DNA from: Planctomycetota bacterium
GTDB lineage: Bacteria; Planctomycetota; UBA1135; UBA2386
DNA: 64,000 nt
Direction of reading: 5' to 3'
NCBI GenBank assembly: GCA_016716265.1
Contig: JADJWQ010000003.1
Location: 248,001-312,000, forward strand
Under the pieces are notes generated by a model. That model did not search any database and had not been told where the DNA came from. It saw only the letters and a list, made by a program, of their open reading frames with translations. Below are positions 42,116 to 49,613 of the stretch, piece after piece (the stretch's first letter is position 1; each line of letters opens with the position of its first letter). Position numbers and translations under genes: made by a program.

Positions 42116-43126
42116 TCAGCGCCCGGCGTAGTTGCGCTGGTAGTACTCCTGATAGGCCCCCGAGCGGACGCGCTCCCACCAGGCCCGGTGGTCGACGTAC
42201 CACCGGAACGTCTCCTCGAGCCCCGCCTCGAAGGTCCGGGTCGGCCGCCAGCCGAGCTCCTGCTGGATCCGCGTCGAGTCCATCGCGTAGCGACGGTCGT
42301 GACCCGGGCGATCGGTCACGAACTGGATCAGCTCCTCACCGCCTCCACACAACGCCAGGATCTGCCGGACGACGACGATGTTCTCACGCTCGGCGTCGCC
42401 GCCGATGTTGTAGACCTCGCCCGCCCGCCCGAGCCGTCGCACGGCGTCGACGGCGAGGCAGTGGTCCTCGACGTGGATCCAGTCGCGCACGTTGCGGCCG
42501 TCACCGTAGACCGGCAGCTGCCGGCCCTCGAGGGCGTTGGCGATCATCAGCGGGATCAGCTTCTCGGGGAACTGATACGGCCCGTAGTTGTTCGAGCAGC
42601 GCGTGATCACCGCGTCCATGCCGTGCGTGTGGTGCGCGGCACGGACCAGCAGGTCGCTGCCGGTCTTGCTCGCCGAGTACGGTGAGTTCGGCTGCAGCGG
42701 CGAGTCCTCGGTGAAGCGCCCGGTCGGCCCGAGCGAGCCGTAGACCTCGTCGGTGCTGACGTGCACGAAGCGCGCGACACGGACGCGACGGCTGGCGTCG
42801 AGCAGCACCTGCGTGCCGACCACGTTGGTCTGCACGAACGCGGTCGCGTCGAGCACCGAGCGGTCGACGTGGCTCTCGGCGGCGAAGTGCACGACGACCT
42901 CCGGCCGGTGCTCGTCGAACACCTGCGCCATCACGGCGGCATCGCGGATGTCGGCGCGCACGAACGTGTAGCGCGGGTCGTCCTCGACGTCGCTGAGGTT
43001 CTCGAGGTTGCCGGCGTAGGTCAGCGCGTCGACGTTGACGATCTCGTCGTTCGACCTCTCGAGCAGCAGCCGCACGTAGTTCGAGCCGATGAACCCGGCG
43101 CCGCCGGTCACGAGGATCCTGGTCAT
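42116..43126 (-). CDS. rmlB: dTDP-glucose 4,6-dehydratase
   Basis: 336 residues. Extended SDR: NAD-binding GGAGFIGSNYVR, active-site STDEVYG (Thr-Asp-Glu of the dehydratase reaction), YSASKTGSD (Tyr/Lys), NNYGPYQFPEKLIP and NVRDWIHVEDH. It converts dTDP-glucose to dTDP-4-keto-6-deoxyglucose. The gene order is rmlA, rmlD, rmlB with 4-bp overlaps; there is no rmlC epimerase in the window, so either rmlC lies elsewhere or another 6-deoxy sugar is made. ATG 43126 overlaps the rmlD stop. Confidence 0.97.
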   Translation of the reverse strand: MTRILVTGGAGFIGSNYVRLLLERSNDEIVNVDALTYAGNLENLSDVEDDPRYTFVRADIRDAAVMAQVFDEHRPEVVVHFAAESHVDRSVLDATAFVQTNVVGTQVLLDASRRVRVARFVHVSTDEVYGSLGPTGRFTEDSPLQPNSPYSASKTGSDLLVRAAHHTHGMDAVITRCSNNYGPYQFPEKLIPLMIANALEGRQLPVYGDGRNVRDWIHVEDHCLAVDAVRRLGRAGEVYNIGGDAERENIVVVRQILALCGGGEELIQFVTDRPGHDRRYAMDSTRIQQELGWRPTRTFEAGLEETFRWYVDHRAWWERVRSGAYQEYYQRNYAGR

Positions 43127-44010
43127 GGTGTGTCTCCCGGCTGCTCCAGGTAGCGCTGCAGGGCGTCCTCCCAATCCGGGAGCCGCCGGCCGCGCAGCGC
43201 GGCGAGCTTGCTGCAATCGAGCACGGACCATGCCGGCCGCGGCGCCGGGCGGCCGAGCTCGGCGGTCGTCTGCCGGCCGATGTCGACGTGGAGACCTGCG
43301 CGAGCACAGATCGCGACCGCGAACGCGTGCCAGCTCAGCGCCCCCTCGTTCGCCGCGTGCCAGGTGCCCGACGGCGCGTCCGACAGCCCGAGGTCGAGCA
43401 GCGCGTCGGCCAGATCGACCGTCAGCGTCGGCGAGCCGATCTGGTCGTCGACGACGCGCAGGGGTTCCCCACGCCGCGCGCGCGCGAGGATCGCGGCGGG
43501 GAAGTTCCTCCCACCCGGCCCGAACACCCAGGCCGTGCGCGCGACGTGGAAGCCGATCGGCGGCGGGTCGGTCCGGACCGCCTCCTCGCCGAGCAGCTTG
43601 CTGCGGCCGTACGCCGAGGCCGGTGCGACCGGGTCGTCCTCGCGCAGCGGTCGGCGCGCGGCGGTTTCGGCGCGCCCGACCGCGAACACGTAATCGGTGC
43701 TCACCGCGACGAGCCGCGCGTCCACCGCCCGACAGGCCGCAGCGACGTATGCGGTGCCGTGTCCGTTGATGCGGTCGGCGCGGTCGGGGTCGGCCTCGCA
43801 GCCGTCGACGTCGGTCCACGCCGCACAATGCACGACGAGTGCCGGCCGCGCCCGCCCGATCGCCGCGCGGCACGCATCGGCGTCCTCGACCGGCAGCTCG
43901 CGGTGGTTCGTCGCGAGCGTCGCCAGGCCGCGCGCCCGCGCGGCCGCGACCACGGCGCGGCCGAGCTGCCCACCCGCGCCGGTCACCAGCACGCGGGCCG
44001 GACCACTCAC
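43123..44010 (-). CDS. rmlD: dTDP-4-dehydrorhamnose reductase
   Basis: 295 residues from GTG 44010, which overlaps the rmlA stop as GTGA; the frame extends upstream but only as Arg-rich shadow. SDR motifs: LVTGAGGQLGRAV, VVHCAAWTDVDGCEADP, VSTDYVF, YGRSKLLGEE and FHVARTAWVFGPGGRNF. It would reduce dTDP-4-keto-rhamnose to dTDP-rhamnose. This step needs prior 3,5-epimerisation by RmlC, which is not encoded beside it. Confidence 0.93.
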   Translation of the reverse strand: MSGPARVLVTGAGGQLGRAVVAAARARGLATLATNHRELPVEDADACRAAIGRARPALVVHCAAWTDVDGCEADPDRADRINGHGTAYVAAACRAVDARLVAVSTDYVFAVGRAETAARRPLREDDPVAPASAYGRSKLLGEEAVRTDPPPIGFHVARTAWVFGPGGRNFPAAILARARRGEPLRVVDDQIGSPTLTVDLADALLDLGLSDAPSGTWHAANEGALSWHAFAVAICARAGLHVDIGRQTTAELGRPAPRPAWSVLDCSKLAALRGRRLPDWEDALQRYLEQPGDTP

Positions 44011-44765
44011 GCGCGCCGGCCTCCGGCGCCGACGTCGAGTCGGTTGGCGCCGCCCTCGGCGACCAGGTTGCTGGCGCGGAGCAGCGAGTCGAACGTCCCG
44101 GCGTCGGTCCACCAGCCGTGCAGCACCTCGGAGGTCAGCGTGCCATCCCGCAGGTAGAAGTTGTTCACGTCGGTGATCTCGAGCTCGCCGCGCTCCGACG
44201 GCTTGAGCTGGTCGATGAACTCGAACACGCGCGCGTCGTACATGTAGATGCCGACCACCGCGAGGTTGGACTCCGGCTGCTTCGGCTTCTCGACGATCTT
44301 CAGCACGCCACCGCGCGCGTCGACGGTCGCGACGCCGAAGCGCTCGGGATCGTGCACCTCCTTCAGCAGGATCTTCGCACCGCGCTCCTGCGCCTCGAAG
44401 TCCTGGACGGCCTTGCGGATGTTGCCCTCGATGATGTTGTCACCGAGGACGACGACGATCTTCTCGCCGTCCGCGAAGTGCTCGGCGAGCTTCAGTGCGT
44501 CGGCGATGCCGCCCTCGCCCTGCTGATACGTGTAGCTCAGGTCCTTCAGACCGAAGTCCGCACCGTTGCCGAGCAGCTGCAGGAAGTCGCCGGCGCTGTT
44601 GCCGCCGGTCACGATCAGGATGTCCTGGATGCCCGCATTGATCAGGCACTGGATCGGATAGTGCACCATCGGCCGGTCGTAGACCGGCAGCAGGTGCTTG
44701 TTGGTGACCTTGGTCAGCGGGTAGAGCCGCGTGCCGAGTCCGCCTGCGAGAACGACGCCCTTCAT
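44007..44765 (-). CDS. rmlA: Glucose-1-phosphate thymidylyltransferase-like, short form
   Basis: 252 residues. Nucleotidyltransferase motifs: VVLAGGLGTRLYPLT, KHLLPVYDRPMVHYP, VVLGDNIIEG and IVEKPKQPES. The length and the lack of the allosteric C-terminal extension mark the short form. It makes dTDP-glucose (or another NDP-glucose) from glucose-1-phosphate, feeding RmlB. Upstream lies a stop-codon-bearing tandem repeat, then the epimerase gene; no separate promoter was recognised. Confidence 0.92.
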   Translation of the reverse strand: MKGVVLAGGLGTRLYPLTKVTNKHLLPVYDRPMVHYPIQCLINAGIQDILIVTGGNSAGDFLQLLGNGADFGLKDLSYTYQQGEGGIADALKLAEHFADGEKIVVVLGDNIIEGNIRKAVQDFEAQERGAKILLKEVHDPERFGVATVDARGGVLKIVEKPKQPESNLAVVGIYMYDARVFEFIDQLKPSERGELEITDVNNFYLRDGTLTSEVLHGWWTDAGTFDSLLRASNLVAEGGANRLDVGAGGRRA

Positions 44766-44797
44766 CGAGCCGAGCTCCCTTCGTCTTGCCGGTCCTT

Positions 44798-44862
44798 GTC
44801 GTGCCGCCCAGTGCTGCCGCCCAGTGCTGCCGTTCAGTGCTGCCGTTCAGTTCTGCCGGTCG
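44798..44862 (-). repeat. Five tandem 13-bp units containing a stop codon
   Basis: Plus-strand units are GTCGTGCCGCCCA, GTGCTGCCGCCCA, GTGCTGCCGTTCA (twice) and a diverged GTTCTGCCGGTCG. On the minus strand the fourth unit contains the stop TGA of the epimerase gene (44847-44849) and the copies continue downstream towards rmlA. The layout copies that of the array at 40976: same period, same position at a stop codon, unrelated unit sequence. Confidence 0.9.
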
Positions 44863-45851
44863 CCGGCGCCACGCTCGGTCGCCGCGGTCTCGCCGTAGGT
44901 CTGCCGGTACCAGTCGAACGTCGCGCGCAGACCCGCGTCGAAGCTGGTCGAGGGAACGTAGCCGAGCAGCGCTCGCAGTCGACTGACGTCGGCCTGCGAG
45001 TGCTTCACGTCGCCCGCGCGGGCCGGACCGAACACCGGTTCGACGTCCGCCCCCGCGTGGCGGGTCAGTGTCGCGAGCAGTTCGCGGATCGAGTAGTTGC
45101 CGCCGCCGGCGAGGTTCACGGTGTGGCAGCCCGGCGCGAGGTCGGCCTCCAACGCGCGAGCGACGCCCTCGGCGACGTCGCCGACGTAGGTGAAGTCGCG
45201 CGTCTGGGAGCCATCGCCGTCGATCCGCGGCTGCGCGCCGCGCAGCAATGCGAAGCAGAATGCCGCGACGACCCCCGAGTACGGGCTGTCCGGCACCTGC
45301 CGTGGCCCGTAGACGTTGAAGAACCGCGTGACGACCACCGACGCGTCGTAGACACGGCCGAACGCGCGCGCGTACAGCTCGCCGGCGAGCTTGCTCGCCG
45401 CGTACGGCGACAGCGGGCTCTCGCGCAGCTCCTCGTGCTTCAGCTGGGCATCCTGCTCGCCGTACGCCGACGACGAGCCGGCGTAGACGACCCGCACGCC
45501 GCACCGCCGCGCCGCGTCGAGCACCTGCACGGTGCCGGTCACGTTGTGATCGTGGCTCTCGAGCGGCGCCTCGACGCTGCGCACCACCGACGGCAGCGCC
45601 GCGAGGTGGACCACCCCGGCGATGCCGTCGAACGCGGTCGCGACGGCTCGAGCGTCGGTCACCGAACCCTCGACGACCTTCAGCTCGGAAGCCCGGCGCC
45701 CGACCTCGGTGCGCACCGCGTCGAGGTTCGCCCGGCTACCGGTCGAGAAGTTGTCGAGCACCGTCACCCGGTGCCCGGCGCGCAGCAGCCGCGATGCGAC
45801 GTGCGAGCCGATGAAACCCGCACCGCCGGTCACGAGGTAGTGTCGCTTCAT
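44847..45851 (-). CDS. NDP-sugar epimerase, UDP-GlcNAc 4-epimerase-like SDR
   Basis: 334 residues. Extended SDR: YLVTGGAGFIGSHVA, VVHLAALPSVVRSVEAPL, YAGSSSAYGEQ, YAASKLAGELYARAF and FFNVYGPRQVPDSPYSGVV. The pattern after the YxxxK motif is close to WbpP/TviC-type UDP-HexNAc C4-epimerases; plain UDP-glucose 4-epimerase activity cannot be excluded. It overlaps the upstream uronate epimerase gene by 4 bp (ATGA). The stop is inside a 13-bp repeat array. Confidence 0.88.
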   Translation of the reverse strand: MKRHYLVTGGAGFIGSHVASRLLRAGHRVTVLDNFSTGSRANLDAVRTEVGRRASELKVVEGSVTDARAVATAFDGIAGVVHLAALPSVVRSVEAPLESHDHNVTGTVQVLDAARRCGVRVVYAGSSSAYGEQDAQLKHEELRESPLSPYAASKLAGELYARAFGRVYDASVVVTRFFNVYGPRQVPDSPYSGVVAAFCFALLRGAQPRIDGDGSQTRDFTYVGDVAEGVARALEADLAPGCHTVNLAGGGNYSIRELLATLTRHAGADVEPVFGPARAGDVKHSQADVSRLRALLGYVPSTSFDAGLRATFDWYRQTYGETAATERGAGDRQN

Positions 45852-46828
45852 GCCAGTCGTCCCGCTGCCCGCTCGGCGAGGTACCACGCGGCGAAGCGCT
45901 CGACGCCCTCGCGCACCGTGGTCTGCGGCGCGAAGCCGAGCTCCGCACGGATGCGCGACGTGTCGGCCCAGGTCTGCTTCACGTCTCCCGGCTGCTCGGG
46001 CCGGCGGTCGATGATCGCCTTCCGGCCGAACACGTCCTCGAGAGTCGCGATCAGCTCGCGCAGCTCCGTCGTGTGGGCGCCTCCGATGTTGTAGATCCGA
46101 TAGCCGTCGGCCTTGTCCAGTGCCGCCACCACCCCATCGACGATGTCGTCGCAGTAGGTGTAGTCGCGGCGCGTGGAGCCGTCGCCGAACATCGGGATCG
46201 GCTCGCCGGCGAGCAGCTTCCGGCTGAACAGGTGGATCGCCATCTCGGGCCGCTGGCCGGGACCGTAGACGGTGAAGAAGCGGAGGCAGGTGACCGGGTG
46301 GCCGTTCAGATGGTGGAAGGTGTAGCACAACACCTCACCCGACTTCTTGCTCGCCGCGTACGGCGACACCGGGTGGTCGACGGGATCGTCCTCGGCGAAC
46401 GGCACCTTCTCGTTGCCGCCGTAGACCGACGACGAGCTCGCGAACACGAACGGGATCCGCGGCCGCGCGCGCACCGCCTCGAGCAGCGTCTGCGTGCCGG
46501 TCACGTTGACGTCCATGTAGCGGATCGGGTCGGCGATCGACGGCCGCACACCGGCGAGCGCGCCGAGGTGGATCACGCCGTCGACGTCGCCGACCACGCG
46601 CTCACATGTACCCGCGTCACGGAAGTCGCCCTCGACCAGCTCGTAGCGGCCTGCGCCCGGGCGCGCGGCCGCCTCCGAGCAGGTCGCGACGTTCCGCCGC
46701 TTGATGGACTCGGCGTAGAACGGGTCGAAGTTGTCGAGGACGCGGACGTCGCGCCCGGCGGCCAGCAGGCGCCTGCAGACGTGGGAGCCGATGAAGCCCG
46801 CGCCGCCGGTGATCAGGATCTTGCTCAT
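45848..46828 (-). CDS. UDP-glucuronate 4-epimerase-like SDR
   Basis: 326 residues. Motifs: ILITGGAGFIGSHVC, LDNFDPFYAESIKRRN, HLGALAGVRPSIADPIRY, FASSSSVYGGNEKVPFAEDD, YAASKKSGEVLCYTFHHL and CLRFFTVYGPGQRPEMAIHLF. The NFDPFY and GVRPS stretches are characteristic of UDP-glucuronate 4-epimerases, giving UDP-galacturonate. Together with the UDP-glucuronate decarboxylase next door it suggests a polymer with uronic acid and pentose. A 233-bp gap with a 14-bp repeat array separates it from the upstream gene. Confidence 0.9.
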   Translation of the reverse strand: MSKILITGGAGFIGSHVCRRLLAAGRDVRVLDNFDPFYAESIKRRNVATCSEAAARPGAGRYELVEGDFRDAGTCERVVGDVDGVIHLGALAGVRPSIADPIRYMDVNVTGTQTLLEAVRARPRIPFVFASSSSVYGGNEKVPFAEDDPVDHPVSPYAASKKSGEVLCYTFHHLNGHPVTCLRFFTVYGPGQRPEMAIHLFSRKLLAGEPIPMFGDGSTRRDYTYCDDIVDGVVAALDKADGYRIYNIGGAHTTELRELIATLEDVFGRKAIIDRRPEQPGDVKQTWADTSRIRAELGFAPQTTVREGVERFAAWYLAERAAGRLA

Positions 46829-46943
46829 CGGGGGAGCGCCGCCGGCGCCGTGCCGGCGGCGAGAGGGAACGACCGCGCCGCCGCTCTGGACGGCGTGGAC
46901 GGGGGAAGGTCACGGAGAGGACCGCGGCGCTCGGGTCGCCACG

Positions 46944-47027
46944 GCAGGGTCGCAGCTGCAGGGTCGTCACTGCAGGGTCGTCACTGCAGGGTGTTCACTG
47001 CAGGATCGTCACTGCAGGGTGTTCACG
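46944..47027 (-). repeat. Six tandem 14-bp units between two sugar-nucleotide genes
   Basis: On the plus strand the unit GCAGGGTCGTCACT is repeated six times without spacers (46944, 46958, 46972, 46986, 47000, 47014), with small changes. The array begins 35 bases downstream of the decarboxylase stop codon (minus strand). It is the longest of four such arrays in the window. Confidence 0.95.
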
Positions 47028-47061
47028 GCCGGCGCAATGCCACCGGCCCGGCACGGCGTGC

Positions 47062-48018
47062 TCAGCGCGCGAGCGCGCCGAGCTTCGCCTTGAAGTACTC
47101 GACGGTCCGGCGGAGCCCCTCCTGTAGAGGGATCTTCGGCTCCCAGCCGAGTGCCGAGCGTGCCTTGCCGATGTCGGGCCGACGCTGCTTCGGATCGTCG
47201 ACGGGAAGCGGCTCGAAGCGGATCTTCGATCCCGAGCCGGTCAGCTCCAGGATGGCGTCGGCGAACTGGCGGATCGTCATCTCGTGCGGATTGCCGATGT
47301 TGACCGGCAGCCGCTCGTCGCTGCGCAGCAGTCGCAGGATGCCCTCGACGAGGTCGTCGACGTAGCAGAAGCTGCGGGTCTGGCCGCCGTCGCCGAACAC
47401 GGTGAGGTCCTCGCCCCGCAATGCCTGGCTCATGAACGCCGGCAGCACGCGACCGTCGTTCAGCCGCATGCGCGGGCCGTAGGTATTGAAGATGCGCACG
47501 ATCCGCGTCTCGACGCCGTGGTGACGCTGGTAGGCCATCGCCATCGCCTCGGCGAAGCGCTTGGCCTCGTCGTAGCAGCCGCGCGGACCGACCGGATTGA
47601 CGTGGCCCCAATAGTCCTCGCGCTGCGGGTGCACCTGCGGATCGCCGTAGACCTCGCTGGTGCTCGCGAGCAGGAACCGGGCACCCTTCTCGTGTGCGAG
47701 CCCGAGCGCCTTGTGCGTGCCGAGGCTGCCGACCTTCAGGGTCTGGATCGGCAGCTCCAGGTAGTCGCGCGGGCTCGCCGGCGAAGCGAAGTGCAGGATG
47801 AAGTCCAGCCGCCCGGGGACGTGGATGTAGTTCGTCACGTCGTGGTGGAAGAACTTGAAGCGCGCGTTGCCGAACAGGTGCTCGATGTTCGCGAGATCAC
47901 CGGTCAGGAGGTTGTCCATCGCGATGACCTCCAGACCGTCGTTCAGGAGGCGTTCGCACAGGTGCGAGCCGATGAAGCCGGCTCCGCCGGTGACCAGTGC
48001 ACGTTCCAGAGTCGTCAT
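47062..48018 (-). CDS. UDP-glucuronate decarboxylase (UDP-xylose synthase) family SDR
   Basis: 318 residues. Motifs: LVTGGAGFIGSHLCERLL, AMDNLLTGDLANIEHL, FHHDVTNYI, LHFASPASPRDYLELPIQTL, STSEVYGDPQVHPQREDYWG and YDEAKRFAEAM. The PASP and ETL/QTL patterns are diagnostic of UXS. Product would be UDP-xylose, or UDP-4-keto-pentose if it stops early. Overlaps the upstream secreted-protein gene by 4 bp (ATGA). Confidence 0.94.
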   Translation of the reverse strand: MTTLERALVTGGAGFIGSHLCERLLNDGLEVIAMDNLLTGDLANIEHLFGNARFKFFHHDVTNYIHVPGRLDFILHFASPASPRDYLELPIQTLKVGSLGTHKALGLAHEKGARFLLASTSEVYGDPQVHPQREDYWGHVNPVGPRGCYDEAKRFAEAMAMAYQRHHGVETRIVRIFNTYGPRMRLNDGRVLPAFMSQALRGEDLTVFGDGGQTRSFCYVDDLVEGILRLLRSDERLPVNIGNPHEMTIRQFADAILELTGSGSKIRFEPLPVDDPKQRRPDIGKARSALGWEPKIPLQEGLRRTVEYFKAKLGALAR

Positions 48019-49172
48019 CGTTCGGTGTCTCGTTGGTCAGGGAACTCGGCGCCGGCGAGTGGATCGATGCGCAGGCTCGCGCCGGGAGCGAGTTCGAAGC
48101 GCGCGCCGGTCCAGCCGACCGACCCGGCCTCCAGCACGGCGCGGGCCTCGAGGACCCGGCCGTCGCGCGCGGTCTCGACGTCGCCGCGCACCTCGAGCGA
48201 GGCGCTCGGGGCGTCGGTCGCCGGCGCGCGCAGCAGGACGGTCGTGACGAAGCCGGCGGGCAGCTCGAACTCGCGGCCGATCGCCGCCAGCCGTGCGACG
48301 CCCGGCCCGCGGTTCTCGCAGCGCACGAAGCCGCGATCGCGCTGGAGCACCGCCTGCGCCGCGCGCAGCGTCAGCTCGGCGCCGCCCGGCCCGAACCGCG
48401 CGACGAGCGGCCGATCGCCGGCGGCGAGCCAGACGCGGTACAGGTCGGTGAGCTCGAGCGCGATGCGATCGTCGTCGAGCTGCTCGATCTCGACGCGGCT
48501 CGTGCCCTCCATGCGCAGCGTCGCGCCACCCTGGAAGGCCATCAGGTACTGCCCCCCACCGCGGACGTCGACGCGCGCGCCGACGCGGATGACCTCGAAG
48601 CGGTCGTGCAGCGCGAGTGGCGCGAACGGCGCGCCCTGCTCGGGACGCAGCCAGACGAGGTCGGTGTTCTGCGCGAGCACCGCGACGGTCGCCGTGAAGC
48701 CCTCGGGGTTCTCGGAGCCGGGGCCGACGAACCACGACGGCCAGGCGTTCGGCGAGATCGGCAACGCCGGCGGCGGGACGACGGGCATCGCGCCGCTCGC
48801 GCGCTCGTACGGGTTCGGCAGCCGGCCACCCGGATAGGCGCTGAAGCCGGGCGGAGTCAGCAGCGGGAAGCCCTGGAACAACGGCTCGGCGCGATCGGGC
48901 GGAGCGAAGCCCTGCGGCACGAGGTCGCGCAGCATCTCGGCGGGATCGGGGCCGAGCAGGCTCGGCTGATCGAAGGTCTGGCGCTGGTCGCGGCGCTGCT
49001 GCTGGTCCTGGAACAGCGTGCCGCCGAACGGGATCTGCGCGCGCAGCGCGCCGGTCGCGGTCGCGAGCAGTGCGGCGACCATGGCGACGCGGGCCGCGCG
49101 GACGCGCGGCAGGGCTCGCGACGCAGGCTCGCCGCGCGCGGCAGTCGGGCTGGGACCACGGTCTGACGTCAT
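48015..49172 (-). CDS. Secreted FecR-like beta-rich protein
   Basis: 385 residues. After a basic N-terminus comes a signal sequence (VAMVAALLATATGALRAQ). A Gln/Arg-rich then Pro-rich linker (about 45-150; FQDQQQRRDQRQTFDQ) leads to a beta domain (about 165-375) with FEVIRVGARVDVRGGGQYLM and MEGTSRVEIEQLDDDRIALELTDLYRVWL, a FecR-type pattern. The role is unknown; FecR-like domains often bind peptides or regulate at the envelope. It heads the minus-strand sugar-nucleotide operon, coupled to the decarboxylase gene. Confidence 0.65.
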   Translation of the reverse strand: MTSDRGPSPTAARGEPASRALPRVRAARVAMVAALLATATGALRAQIPFGGTLFQDQQQRRDQRQTFDQPSLLGPDPAEMLRDLVPQGFAPPDRAEPLFQGFPLLTPPGFSAYPGGRLPNPYERASGAMPVVPPPALPISPNAWPSWFVGPGSENPEGFTATVAVLAQNTDLVWLRPEQGAPFAPLALHDRFEVIRVGARVDVRGGGQYLMAFQGGATLRMEGTSRVEIEQLDDDRIALELTDLYRVWLAAGDRPLVARFGPGGAELTLRAAQAVLQRDRGFVRCENRGPGVARLAAIGREFELPAGFVTTVLLRAPATDAPSASLEVRGDVETARDGRVLEARAVLEAGSVGWTGARFELAPGASLRIDPLAGAEFPDQRDTER

Positions 49173-49312
49173 GGGCGAAGGCCGTCTCGCGACATGCTCA
49201 CCGACCTGTTTCGGCAGGGCAACGGCGCGAGCTGGCGATTCTCTGCGTCGGGCCGGGCGAACCCGGCGGCCGGCTTGGCTCCACGGCGATTCCCGCGTCG
49301 AATGGGAGGCGC

Positions 49313-49573
49313 ATGCGCGCCACCCCCGTCACCCGCCGCCCCCCACCGCAGCGCACCGGCTCGCCGACGCACACGCGCCGGCCGGCCGCCCGACAGCGGC
49401 GGCGGCGCGCGCCGACCGGTAGCCCGGCGACGCGCGAGGAGTCCCAGGCCGCCTGGTTGCGCCGGCGCGCCGGCCTCGGCGCGAGCCTGCTCGCCAGCGG
49501 TCTCGTGCTGCTCGCGGTCGCCACGCTGCTGGTGATCGCCTGCCTCGCGGCCGCGACCCTGCTGCGCACCTGA
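49313..49573 (+). CDS. Small single-span membrane protein with basic N-terminus
   Basis: 86 residues. Residues 1-52 are very rich in Arg, Pro and Thr, followed by one hydrophobic helix (about 57-82; GLGASLLASGLVLLAVATLLVIACLAA). A Shine-Dalgarno (GGGAGG, 3-8 bases upstream of ATG 49313) supports translation. No known family recognised. Divergent from the FecR-like gene; 40 bp ahead of the ELW-repeat gene. Confidence 0.55.
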   Translation: MRATPVTRRPPPQRTGSPTHTRRPAARQRRRRAPTGSPATREESQAAWLRRRAGLGASLLASGLVLLAVATLLVIACLAAATLLRT

Positions 49574-49613
49574 GCCGGCCGCGCGGCTCCCGCTGCCCAC
49601 CGTTCGAGCACCG

